Below are positions 34,258-42,270 of a DNA stretch of 64,000 nt, one piece after another. The position numbers and the translations under genes were made by a program. Position 1 is the first letter of the stretch; the number at the start of each line of letters is the position of its first letter. The notes beneath the pieces are model-generated. The model was not told the origin of the DNA. It worked only from the letters and a program-made list of their open reading frames with translations, and did no database searches. Origin of the DNA: Streptomyces sp. MspMP-M5 (GTDB taxonomy: Bacteria; Actinomycetota; Actinomycetes; Streptomycetales; Streptomycetaceae); assembly GCF_000373585.1 (NCBI RefSeq), contig NZ_KB891894.1, positions 31,469-95,468 of the forward strand, read 5' to 3'.

Positions 34258-35081
34258 CCGCCCCCGCCCCGCTGGTCGCCAGCGACCTCGACCGCACCCT
34301 GATCTACTCGGCCGCCGCGCTCCACCTCACCGGCCCGGACGCGGCCGCCCCCCGGCTGCTCTGCGTCGAGGTCTACGAGGGCCGCCCGCTCTCCTACATG
34401 ACCGAGACGGCCGCCGCCCTGCTCGCCGAACTCGCCCGCCGCACCACCTTCGTACCGGTCACCACCCGCACCCGCGAGCAGTACCGGCGCGTCCATCTGC
34501 CCGGCCCGCCACCGGAGTTCGCGGTCTGCGCCAACGGCGGCCGGCTGCTCGTCCGCGGCGAGTCCGACCCGGACTGGCAGCGCACCGTCGCCGCCCGGCT
34601 CGCCGCCCAGTGCGCGCCGCTCGACGAGATCCGGGCGCACCTGGACCGCACCGCCGACCCGGCCTGGCTGCGCTCGGCCCGCACCGCGGAGGACCTCTTC
34701 GCCTATCTCGTCGTGGAGCGGTCGCTGCTGCCCGAACCCTGGGTCAAGGACCTGGCCGCGTGGGCCGAGCCGCGCGGCTGGACGGTCTCCGTCCAGGGCC
34801 GCAAGATCTACGCCGTGCCCAGGCCGCTCACCAAGAGCGCCGCGGTGGCCGAGGTGGCCCGCCGCACCGGCGCCCCCGGCATCCTCGCGGCCGGCGACTC
34901 GCTGCTCGACACCGACCTGCTGCTGGCCGCCGATCGCGGCTGGCGCCCGGGTCACGGCGAACTGGCCGACACCGGCTGGCGGGCCCCGCACGTCACCGCC
35001 CTCGCCGAACGGGGCGTGGCCGCCGGCGAGGTGATCACGCGGGCCTTCCTCGACGGCGCCACGGCACCGGGGCGCGCCTGA
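34254..35081 (+). CDS. HAD phosphatase of the Ter biosynthetic operon
   Basis: 275 aa from GTG overlapping the previous stop by 4 nt (GTGA), so translationally coupled. HAD motif I is SDLDRTL (Asp11 nucleophile, Asp13 acid/base); motif II Thr/Ser in FVPVTTRTREQYRRV; motif IV GDSLLDTDLL near 222-231 holds the Mg2+ acids. The cap between motifs resembles Cof/SPP-type (C2) caps that act on phosphosugars. Its steady pairing with Ter PRTases suggests it dephosphorylates the phosphoribosyl product. Substrate is inference. Confidence 0.9.
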   Translation: MTAPAPLVASDLDRTLIYSAAALHLTGPDAAAPRLLCVEVYEGRPLSYMTETAAALLAELARRTTFVPVTTRTREQYRRVHLPGPPPEFAVCANGGRLLVRGESDPDWQRTVAARLAAQCAPLDEIRAHLDRTADPAWLRSARTAEDLFAYLVVERSLLPEPWVKDLAAWAEPRGWTVSVQGRKIYAVPRPLTKSAAVAEVARRTGAPGILAAGDSLLDTDLLLAADRGWRPGHGELADTGWRAPHVTALAERGVAAGEVITRAFLDGATAPGRA

Positions 35082-35142
35082 TGACACGCCGCGGGTGGCC
35101 GCAATAGGCTCAACAGGCTGTCCGCGACCGGGAGGAGAGTCC

Positions 35143-35802
35143 GTGGCCGAGTCCAAGAGCGCACCGCTGACACCGGAGCTGTACGACTACGTGCTGGCAC
35201 ACCAGCCACCCCTGGACCGCGTGCTCCAGGACCTCGTGGACGTCACCCGCGAGCGGTTCCCCGAGGCCGCGGGGATGCTGTCGGCACCCGAGCAGGCGCC
35301 GCTGCTGGCGTTCCTGGTCCGCCTGACCGGGGCCCGGCAGGTCGTCGAGGTGGGGACGTTCACCGGCTTCGCCACCCTCGCCATGGCCCGCGCACTGCCC
35401 GCCGACGGCACGGTGACCACCTGCGACGTCTCCGAGGAGTGGACCGCCTGCGCCCGGGAAGCCTGGGCGCGGGCCGGGGTCGCGGACCGCATCCGGCTGC
35501 GGCTCGCCCCCGCCCTGGAGAGCCTCCGGGCGATGCCGGCCGAGCCGCACGTCGACCTGGTCTACCTCGACGCCGACAAGAGCGGCTATATCGCCTACTG
35601 GGAGGAGCTGGTGCCGCGGCTGCGGCCCGGCGGACTGCTCGTCGCGGACAACGTCCTCTACCGCGGTGCGGTCACCGACCCGGCGGCGACCGGCTCGGCC
35701 CTGTCGATCCGGGAGTTCAACGACCACGTCCTGGCGGACGGCCGCATGGACGCGGTGCTGCTCACCGTGGCGGACGGGGTGACGCTGGCCCGCAAGCGGT
35801 AG
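35143..35802 (+). CDS. SAM-dependent O-methyltransferase (COMT/CCoAOMT-like)
   Basis: 219 aa from GTG with GGGAGGAGAG upstream. SAM motif VVEVGTFTGFATLAMARAL (about 66-84), acidic loop TTCDVSEEW, metal-binding VYLDADKSGYIAYWE and DNVLYRGAV, the pattern of the divalent-metal-dependent class I O-methyltransferases that methylate catechols. It starts 61 bp after the HAD phosphatase in the same direction; it may extend the Ter operon or simply be next to it. Bacterial members often have broad catechol or CoA-thioester substrates. Confidence 0.92.
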   Translation: MAESKSAPLTPELYDYVLAHQPPLDRVLQDLVDVTRERFPEAAGMLSAPEQAPLLAFLVRLTGARQVVEVGTFTGFATLAMARALPADGTVTTCDVSEEWTACAREAWARAGVADRIRLRLAPALESLRAMPAEPHVDLVYLDADKSGYIAYWEELVPRLRPGGLLVADNVLYRGAVTDPAATGSALSIREFNDHVLADGRMDAVLLTVADGVTLARKR

Positions 35803-35822
35803 CCCGCGGGCCCGGCCGGGGG

Positions 35823-36035
35823 TCAGCCGCAGCAGCCGCCCCCGCAGCAGCCGCCGCCCCCGCCGCGCGGGGCGGCGGGGGCCGCCGCCGTTCCGCCGAC
35901 GGCGACGGTCGAGAGCAGCTTCACGGTGTCCTCGTGGCCGTCGGGGCAGACGGCCGGGGCGGACGACTCGGCCATCGGCCGGTTCAGCTCGAAGGTGGTC
36001 CCGCAGGGACGGCAGCGGTATTCGTAACGGGGCAT
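35823..36035 (-). CDS. FmdB-like zinc ribbon protein
   Basis: 70 aa. MPRYEYRCRPCGTTFELNRPM is the FmdB/CxxC regulatory protein start with Cys8 and Cys11; the second knuckle is C30-PDG-H34, so His replaces the usual last Cys. The tail is Gly/Cys-rich (RGGGGGCCGGGCCG), like many small actinobacterial members, and might bind extra metal. Role unknown; members have been described as regulators of formamidase genes but direct evidence is scarce. Convergent with the O-methyltransferase gene by 20 bp. Confidence 0.85.
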   Translation of the reverse strand: MPRYEYRCRPCGTTFELNRPMAESSAPAVCPDGHEDTVKLLSTVAVGGTAAAPAAPRGGGGGCCGGGCCG

Positions 36036-36107
36036 GGGCCCAGATTACGGGGCGCGGCGACGTCTGCGGGCAGGTCCGCCGGGGCGGCTTCCTCGCCGCC
36101 CCCGCCC

Positions 36108-37109
36108 TCACCGCACGACGGTGCCCGGCGGCGCGCCCAGCAGCCCCAGCTCCGCACGGGTCGGCGCGCCCTCCCAGTCGCCCGGGGAGGCGACCGCGAA
36201 CGCGCCGGTGGTGACCGCCCGCGCCAGCCGCCCGGCGACGTCCGCGCCGTCCAGCAGCGCCGAGAGGTACCCCGCCGCGAAGGCGTCGCCGGCGCCCACC
36301 GGGTCCACCGCCCGGACGGGGACGGCGGGTTGGCGGCACGGGCCGTCGCCGGTGAACGCCGTGGCGCCGTCCGCGCCGTACGTGACCACCACCTCGCGCA
36401 CGCCCCGTTCGCGCAGCCGCCGGGCCGCGTCCTCGACGGGGCCGCCGGCCGCCCCGGGCACGCACAGCGGCAGCTCGTCCTCGGAGGCGAGCAGCACGTC
36501 CACACCGGGCAGCCAGCCGCGCAGCACCTCGGCGGCCTCCTCCGGTGTCCACAGCCGGGCGCGGAAGTTGACGTCCAGGCAGACCAGTGTGCCGTGCCCG
36601 CGGGCCAGGCGGAGGGCGTGCCCGGCGGTGGCGCGGGCCGCGGGGCCGAGCGCCGGGGTGATGCCGGTCAGGTGCAGCACGCGCGGCGGCGCCGTGGCGA
36701 AGACCCGCTCGACGGCGTCCGCCGCGGGCCGCGAACCGGCCGAGCCCGCGCGGTAGTAGTGCACCCGGGTCACCTCCGGCAGCCGCGGCTCGAAGAGGAT
36801 CAGCCCGGTCGGCGCGCCGGGGTCGCGGGTGGCGCCGGACACCTCGACGCCCTCGGCGCGCAGCGTCCGCAGCACCAGCTCCCCGGCCTCGTCCGCGCCG
36901 ACCGTACCCGTCCAGTGGACGCGGTGGCCGAGCCGCGCCAGGCCGATCGCGACATTGCTCTCCGCCCCGGCGACCGAGACCCGCATCGTGCCGCCGAGCC
37001 TCAGGGGGCCGCTGCCGCGCAGCGCCAGCATGGTCTCGCCGAAGGTGAGGACGTCCGGGGGGACGGGGGTGGCGGGGGTGGCCTGCGGTGTACGGGGGCT
37101 CGTCACCAT
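36108..37109 (-). CDS. PfkB family sugar kinase, probable 2-keto-3-deoxygalactonate/gluconate kinase
   Basis: 333 aa ribokinase fold. Substrate-side motif GGTMRVSVAGAESNVAIGLARLG near 39-61 and the C-terminal signature VDPVGAGDAFAAGYLSALLDG with catalytic Asp in GAGD. Ribokinase-type kinases acting on 2-keto-3-deoxy sugars have this length and the AxAESN sequence. It overlaps the dgoD gene (ATG 7 nt or GTG 4 nt overlap), which points to phosphorylation of the dehydratase product, 2-dehydro-3-deoxygalactonate. Exact sugar is inferred from context. Confidence 0.88.
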   Translation of the reverse strand: MVTSPRTPQATPATPVPPDVLTFGETMLALRGSGPLRLGGTMRVSVAGAESNVAIGLARLGHRVHWTGTVGADEAGELVLRTLRAEGVEVSGATRDPGAPTGLILFEPRLPEVTRVHYYRAGSAGSRPAADAVERVFATAPPRVLHLTGITPALGPAARATAGHALRLARGHGTLVCLDVNFRARLWTPEEAAEVLRGWLPGVDVLLASEDELPLCVPGAAGGPVEDAARRLRERGVREVVVTYGADGATAFTGDGPCRQPAVPVRAVDPVGAGDAFAAGYLSALLDGADVAGRLARAVTTGAFAVASPGDWEGAPTRAELGLLGAPPGTVVR

Positions 37110-38251
37110 TCGGCGAAACCGCCGTCCTCGTACCGCCAGACCGGGTTCCGCCAGGCGTGTCCGCCCGCCGCGTCCGCCGCGCGCAGGGCCGCCTCGTCCA
37201 CCTCCACCCCGAGCCCCGGCCGGTCGGTCCGCGGCAGCGCGCCGCCCTCGAAGCGGAACGGCGCGGGGTCGGTGACGTAGTCCAGCAGCTCGGCGTCGCG
37301 GTTGTAGTGGATGCCCAGGGACTGCTCCTGGATGAGGAAGTTCGGGGTGGTGAAGGCCACTTGGAGGCTGGCGGCGAGGGCGACCGGGCCGAGCGGGCAG
37401 TGCGGGGCGAGATGGGCCCCGTAGGTCTCCGCCAGCGCGGCGATCCGGCGGAGTTCGGAGATCCCGCCGGCGTGCGAGACGTCGGGCTGCACCACCGCGA
37501 TGCCGGCCTGGAGCGGGGCGAGGAATTCACGGCGGGTGTAGAGGCGTTCACCCAGTGCGAGCGGAACGCCGGACGCGTCGACGAGGGAGGGCAGCGCGTG
37601 CACGTGCTCGGGGAGGACGGGCTCCTCGACGAACATCGGCGCGTATTCCGCCAGCAACGGCAGCAGTCTGCGGGCATCGGAGGGGGAGACCCGGCCATGG
37701 AAGTCGAGGGCGAAGTCCCGGTCGTCGCCGAGGACTTCACGGGCGGTCGCGGCGCGCCGCAGGCATGCGCGCACCTCCGCGCGGGTCGCCAGCGGGGACA
37801 TCCGCCCGCAGCCGTTCATCTTGACGGCGGTGAAGCCCGCGGCGACCTGCGCGGCCAGCGCGTCCCGGATCTCCGCCGGCTCGTCGCCGCCGACCCAGGC
37901 ATAGGCCCGCACTCGCTCGCGCACCGGCCCGCCGAGCAACTGGTGAACGGGCAGCCCGCAGCGCTTCCCCTTGATGTCCCACAGCGCCTGGTCCAGGCCG
38001 GCGACGGCGGAGGAGAGCACCGGGCCGCCCCGGTAGAAGCCGCCCTTGGTCATCACCTGCCAGTGGTCCTCGATGCGCGCCGGGTCCTGCCCGACGAGAT
38101 ATTCCGCCAGCACCGCCACGGTCGCCCGCACCGGCTCGGCCCGCCCCTCGACCACCGGCTCGCCCCAGCCCACGACGCCCTGGTCGGTCTCGACCCGGAC
38201 GAACAGCCAGCGCGGCGGCGCGAGAAAGGTCTCGACACGGGTGATCTTCAT
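37103..38251 (-). CDS. dgoD: D-galactonate dehydratase
   Basis: Enolase-superfamily enzyme of the mandelate racemase group, dehydrating D-galactonate to 2-dehydro-3-deoxygalactonate. 382 aa from ATG (MKITRVETFLAPPRWLF), the same length as E. coli DgoD; an ATG at 38263 is an alternative. Near-identical blocks to E. coli: QALWDIKGK, KMNGCG, LDFHGRVSP with the first metal Asp and catalytic His, FVEEPV and LALGERLYTR with metal Glu residues, QPDVSHAGGI and APHCPLGP with the second catalytic His. Translationally coupled to the PfkB kinase; the GntR regulator is upstream. Confidence 0.95.
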   Translation of the reverse strand: MKITRVETFLAPPRWLFVRVETDQGVVGWGEPVVEGRAEPVRATVAVLAEYLVGQDPARIEDHWQVMTKGGFYRGGPVLSSAVAGLDQALWDIKGKRCGLPVHQLLGGPVRERVRAYAWVGGDEPAEIRDALAAQVAAGFTAVKMNGCGRMSPLATRAEVRACLRRAATAREVLGDDRDFALDFHGRVSPSDARRLLPLLAEYAPMFVEEPVLPEHVHALPSLVDASGVPLALGERLYTRREFLAPLQAGIAVVQPDVSHAGGISELRRIAALAETYGAHLAPHCPLGPVALAASLQVAFTTPNFLIQEQSLGIHYNRDAELLDYVTDPAPFRFEGGALPRTDRPGLGVEVDEAALRAADAAGGHAWRNPVWRYEDGGFAEW

Positions 38252-38417
38252 GGAGTCGGCCATGGCGCGGGGCCCGTCCTTCCGTCGCGGCGTCCGTCGG
38301 GCGCGTCCGCCGCCGGAGCCGTGTCCACCCACGGAGCCGCAGGCGCCCACCCAGGGAGAGATGCCCACTCGCCGGGCGGACCGCACGTGCCGTTTCCGGC
38401 CTTACGGGGTTCCGGCC

Positions 38418-39119
38418 TCACGGATGCTCGCGCGCCGACTTGTCGAGCAGTTCCAGCATCGCCATGTACGCCCCGTCCAGGTCCCGGTCGCGTACGGCCT
38501 CGGCCACCGCCGCGTGCACGGTGTGCGGATGCTCGAAGGCCCCGGAGGCGTACACCTCCCGGCCGCGCTGGATGATCACGGGCACGATCACCCGGTGCAT
38601 CTGCGCGTAGAAGCGGTTGTTGGAGGCGAGCAGCATCGCGGTGTGGAAGGAGGCGTCGGCGCGGACGAGCAGCACGGGGTCGTCCTCGGTCGCGGACATC
38701 GCGGTCAGCGCGGCGTTGAGCGCTTCGAGGTCGTCGTCGGTGCGCCGCTCGGCGGCCAGCGCGGCGGCCGCCGGCTCGATGGACCGGCGGAGTTCGAGCA
38801 TGTCGGCGAAGAAGTCGGACGACGCACCGGCCGCGAGCTTCCAGCGCAGCACGTCGGAGTCGAGGAGGTTCCACTCCTCCTGGGGCCGGACGTACGTGCC
38901 GTGGTTCTGGCGGGTGGCGAGCAGGCCCTTGGCGGTCAGCACCTTCACCACCTCGCGCAACACGGTCTGGCTCACGCCCAGCTCCGCCATCAGCTCCGGC
39001 AGGGCGAGCACGTCCCCCTCGCCGTAGCCACCCTCGAAGATCCGCTTGGCGAGCGCCTCGACGGCCGCACCGTGCGACCCCTGTCCCGCATACGAGGCGG
39101 GATTCCCCAACTGCCCCAT
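38418..39119 (-). CDS. GntR/FadR-family regulator (DgoR-like)
   Basis: 233 aa from ATG (MGQLGNPASYAGQG). N-terminal GntR winged helix: AVEALAKRIFEGGYGEGDVLALPELMAELGVSQTVLREVVKVLTAKGLL (about 19-67). C-terminal FCD domain of helices with metal-site acids and His (LRRSIEPAAAALAAERR, VRADASFHTAML, HTVHAAVAEAVRDRD). Same strand and directly upstream of dgoD, as dgoR is upstream of the dgo operon in E. coli, so it probably represses the operon until galactonate or its keto product binds. The region 38264-38417 to dgoD should hold the operator. Confidence 0.9.
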   Translation of the reverse strand: MGQLGNPASYAGQGSHGAAVEALAKRIFEGGYGEGDVLALPELMAELGVSQTVLREVVKVLTAKGLLATRQNHGTYVRPQEEWNLLDSDVLRWKLAAGASSDFFADMLELRRSIEPAAAALAAERRTDDDLEALNAALTAMSATEDDPVLLVRADASFHTAMLLASNNRFYAQMHRVIVPVIIQRGREVYASGAFEHPHTVHAAVAEAVRDRDLDGAYMAMLELLDKSAREHP

Positions 39120-39373
39120 GGTCGCTCCCACCTGCCCGGTGCTCCCGGCGCCACGCGCCCGCCGGCCCGCTGCCGCCGCTCCCGGAATCCACAACTCCGC
39201 GTGCCCGGGCGCCCGTTATGTCGAACGCTGCTCGCCGCCGTACGCTGCCCGCGCGCCGCCACATGCCGGCCCATGCCGCCGCACGCCGACCGCGACCCGC
39301 CAGGACGCAACCGTCACGGCCCAACCGTCAGGGCGCACCGAGCGGCACAGCGCATCCCTTTCCCGTTCGCCCC

Positions 39374-40210
39374 TCACAGCTCCTCGGGGCTGCCGGCCGG
39401 GGGCGCTCCGCCGGGACGCGTGCCCGCCGCACCCCCGCCCTTCCCGGGCCCGGTGCCCGCCGCGCGGTCCTCCGTGCCCGGACGGGCCGCCGCGTGCAGA
39501 GAGGTGTCCGCGCGCGCACCGGTGTGCCGGGGGTGCGGACCGGTGCGACTGGTGCCAGGGCCGAGCGAGCCGAGCCCGCCGTGCCAGGAGCCCTGCATCC
39601 GCCTCCGCGCCGACTGCCGGCCGGCCGTCATCCCGGACACCGGGTGCAGGTCCCCGCTGGCGAAGCGCTCGGCCTCCTCCGGATGCCTGGCGCGCCAGTA
39701 CGGGTTGTCGTGCGACAGCCCGCCGCTGACCCGCCCGTACATGCCGAACACCAGCAGCAACAGCCCCACCACGAAGCTGAAGAGCACGTTCTGGATCTTG
39801 AACGCGAGGAAGTTGGCGTCGGTCTGCAGCAGCCCCAGGTTCACGAACCCGCTCAGCAGGAAGAGCCCGCCGAGCACGATGTTGAGGGTGGAGGCGAAGT
39901 TCCCGCCGACCACCATCCCGGTGAAGAGCACCGCCCCGACGACGATCGAGATCACGCTGAGCGAACCATTGGTGCTCAGCCCGGCCACGGTCGCACCGCC
40001 GGTGTCGAAGAACCCGATGTGGTGGGTCAGGCCGAGGATGCCGAAGGCGGCCAGCACCAGCCCCATCACGCCCGCACCGATGCGGTAGACGAGGTTCAGC
40101 CGGTGGTCCACGGGCAGGTGCTCGTTGATCTGGGCGCGCCGTCGCTTGAACCGGCGGAGGGGGTTGGTGGGCCTGTGCAGCACCTGGCCAGGTGCACCGG
40201 TAGCAGCCAT
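39374..40210 (-). CDS. DUF4383 membrane protein with polar C-terminal tail
   Basis: 278 aa from ATG with GAAGGAGG upstream. Four hydrophobic segments between about 45 and 160 (VYRIGAGVMGLVLAAFGILG; SLSVISIVVGAVLFTGMVVGG; TLNIVLGGLFLLSGFVNLGLL; NVLFSFVVGLLLLVFGMYG) form the DUF4383 domain. GLSHDNPYWRARHPEEAERFASGD follows and matches family members. The last 90 residues are basic, Gly/Pro-rich and disordered-looking. Function unknown. Next gene upstream on the same strand is across the 12-bp minisatellite. Confidence 0.85.
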   Translation of the reverse strand: MAATGAPGQVLHRPTNPLRRFKRRRAQINEHLPVDHRLNLVYRIGAGVMGLVLAAFGILGLTHHIGFFDTGGATVAGLSTNGSLSVISIVVGAVLFTGMVVGGNFASTLNIVLGGLFLLSGFVNLGLLQTDANFLAFKIQNVLFSFVVGLLLLVFGMYGRVSGGLSHDNPYWRARHPEEAERFASGDLHPVSGMTAGRQSARRRMQGSWHGGLGSLGPGTSRTGPHPRHTGARADTSLHAAARPGTEDRAAGTGPGKGGGAAGTRPGGAPPAGSPEEL

Positions 40211-40300
40211 GTCCGGCCTCCTTCGCGCAGTCGAACCGCCTGGGCCGTACTCAGTACAGTCCAGGTCTCCAGCATCCGACACACGGGGAATTTGTGCCAT

Positions 40301-40396
40301 CGCGGAACGAGTCGCAGAACGCATCGCGGAACGAATCGCAGAACCAGTTGCGGAACGAATCGCGGAACGAATCGCGGAACAAGTCGTGGAACAGAA
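40301..40396. repeat. Minisatellite of eight 12-bp units
   Basis: Eight consecutive 12-mers with consensus CGCGGAACGAAT (40301-40396); units differ by one to five bases. It occupies almost half of the 217-bp spacer between the DUF4383 gene and the coiled-coil gene. All frames through it are open because 12 is divisible by 3. Confidence 0.9.
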
Positions 40397-40427
40397 GGCC
40401 CGCCCTTGCGCTCCCCCCGTCAACCTC

Positions 40428-41828
40428 TCAGCGTCCGCCGCCCGGCGCCGCCCCGCCCCGCACGTCGCGGATCTCCTGCACCACCCGGGCCGCCGTCTCC
40501 CGCACCGCCTCGGTCTCGGTCAGGAAGTGCCACCAGTCCGGGTGGCGCCCCTCCAGACCCGCGACCGCGCGGTCCAACCGCGCCACCGCCTCGTCCAGCG
40601 GCCCGGCGTGCCGCGGGTCGGGCGTGCTGCGCCCGGCCATCGCCAGCCGCTGTGCGTCCCGGACCGCGAACCGCGTGCGCTCGATCTCCTGCTGCCGGTC
40701 GGCCGCCACCGCGTCCAGCCGCCGCAACCGGTCGCCGGCCGCCGACACCGCCTCGTCGGTGGAGTTCAGCAGCGCCCGCACGGTCGCCAACCGGCTGGTC
40801 GCGTCCGCCCAGCGCTGCTCCCCGCGGGCCTGCTCGCCCTCCCGGAGCGCGGCCCGGGCCTGCTCGACGGAGGCCACCGCCTGCTCGGGCACCTTCTGGA
40901 GGTCCTGCCAGCACGCCGCGCTGTACCGCCGCCGCAGCTCACTGAGGACCGGGGCGACCTGCTGCGCGCGGGTGGTGATGGCGTCCGCGCGGGTCCGCAG
41001 CGACACCAGCCGCTTGTCGATCTCCGCCGCGGTCGCCGGCAGCCGCTCGGCCTCCGACCGGATCGCGCCGGCCTGCCGCTGCACCTCCTCCGCACGCCGG
41101 ATGGTCTCCGGTACGCCGTGCTGTGCGGCCCCCTGGTTCAGCTTGGTCAGCTCCGGGCCGAGCGCCGCCAGCCGCGCCGCGAGGTCGTCCGCCCGCAGGC
41201 CCTGCCCCCGTACCGCGTCCAGCGCGTTGCTCGCCGCCAGCAGCGCCTGCCGGGCCTGCTCCACGGCCGGGGCCACCCGCGCCAGCTGGGTCTCGGCGTT
41301 CTGCAGCAGCGGCGCGAGGCTCTGCGCGAACCAGTCCAGCTCGCCGCGGACCCGCTCCAGCTCCTCCCGGGCGCGGGTCAGATCGGCGCGCGCCCGCGCG
41401 AGCGCGGCGCCGTCGAGGTCGTCCCGGTCAAGATCATGGGAGTCGACGGCGGTGATGTACCCCTGGCTGACCTGGTCGATCCGCTGGCCGAAGCTCTCGT
41501 ACTCGGCCGTGGCCTGCCGGGCCCGCGGGGAGTCGTCGACGGCGGTGATCGTCTCCACTGAGATCCGCAGGTCGCGGTGGGCTGAGTCGAGCTCGTAGAA
41601 CGCCGCCGCCGCGGCGTCCTTCGCGGCCTGTGCGTCGGCCCGCTGGCTCTCCCCGCGCCCGAACCAACGCCGGGTGCCGCCCCCGGCGAACGCCATCGGC
41701 GCCACCGCCACCAGCAGCGGCAACGGCAGCAGGACGAGCCCCACGGCCTCCCGCGCCGCCCGGCCGAGCCGGCTCCCACGGGCGCGACGGCGGTCCCCCC
41801 GCCCGGACTGCATGTGTGTCGCCGTCAC
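40428..41828 (-). CDS. Membrane-anchored coiled-coil protein of unknown function
   Basis: 466 aa from GTG preceded by GGGAGAGGGA; an internal ATG (41813) is an alternative and the longer open frame crosses the tRNA gene, so it is rejected. Basic N-terminus, one membrane helix (VGLVLLPLPLLVAVAPMAFAGG, about 29-50), then almost entirely Ala/Arg/Glu-rich helices predicted to form coiled coils (for example LTRAREELERVRGELDWFAQSL, IDKRLVSLRTRADAITTRAQQV). No enzyme motif. It may be a scaffold at the inner face or outside of the membrane; topology cannot be settled. I do not recognise a named family. Confidence 0.82.
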   Translation of the reverse strand: MTATHMQSGRGDRRRARGSRLGRAAREAVGLVLLPLPLLVAVAPMAFAGGGTRRWFGRGESQRADAQAAKDAAAAAFYELDSAHRDLRISVETITAVDDSPRARQATAEYESFGQRIDQVSQGYITAVDSHDLDRDDLDGAALARARADLTRAREELERVRGELDWFAQSLAPLLQNAETQLARVAPAVEQARQALLAASNALDAVRGQGLRADDLAARLAALGPELTKLNQGAAQHGVPETIRRAEEVQRQAGAIRSEAERLPATAAEIDKRLVSLRTRADAITTRAQQVAPVLSELRRRYSAACWQDLQKVPEQAVASVEQARAALREGEQARGEQRWADATSRLATVRALLNSTDEAVSAAGDRLRRLDAVAADRQQEIERTRFAVRDAQRLAMAGRSTPDPRHAGPLDEAVARLDRAVAGLEGRHPDWWHFLTETEAVRETAARVVQEIRDVRGGAAPGGGR

Positions 41829-42038
41829 ATCCCTCTCCCGATCGGATCGCCCCAGGACCGGCTGACATTCTCCCACCCACCCGAACGAACATCCCGGCCG
41901 GTGAGTTCTCGCCCCCGCCCACCACCCCGAACCACCCCCTGCAAACCGCCCGGCTCGCGCCCCACACCGCACCGTTCCGCCCCTCGGCCCGGGTTTGCAG
42001 TCCCGGCCCCAGGGCAAGGTAGTCTGTCGGCTCGGCCA

Positions 42039-42113
42039 GGGCGCATAGCTCAGCGGTAGAGCGCTGCTCTTACAAAGCAGATGTCGGCGGTTCAAATCCG
42101 TCTGTGCCCACCA
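42039..42113 (+). tRNA. tRNA-Val (anticodon UAC)
   Basis: 75 nt including encoded CCA. Acceptor GGGCGCA pairs with TGTGCCC; D arm AGCTCAGCGGTAGAGC; anticodon stem CTGCT/AGCAG with loop CTTACAA giving anticodon TAC; T loop TTCAAAT. Reads GUA (and GUG by wobble) valine codons, rare in this genome. Confidence 0.96.
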
Positions 42114-42127
42114 CACTGACCAGCGCA

Positions 42128-42178
42128 AACGCAAAGAATGCCCTTCCGGGGAGTGATCCGGAAGGGCATTCTTGCGTT
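42128..42178 (+). terminator. Long hairpin terminator after tRNA-Val
   Basis: Arms 42128-42149 and 42158-42178 pair over 21 bp with a single bulged A; 8-nt loop. It begins 15 nt after the tRNA and should end its transcript. Confidence 0.85.
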
Positions 42179-42270
42179 CTGGCGGGAAGGCGGGGGACAA
42201 CAAGCAGCACTCGTCGTGCTGCCCTCGCGAGGGCTCATAAGGGCTTACGCGTGCTTACGAGGGTGTCCGC

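Noticed and set aside
40294..41598. Plus-strand frame starting with RNES repeats in the minisatellite
   Set aside because: Repeat is open in all frames; remainder is the shadow of the coiled-coil gene and no ribosome site precedes it.
42039..42113. tRNA-Val as an attachment site of a proven integrative element
   Set aside because: No integrase, excisionase or duplicate of the tRNA 3' end was found in the window; kept only as a speculative island.
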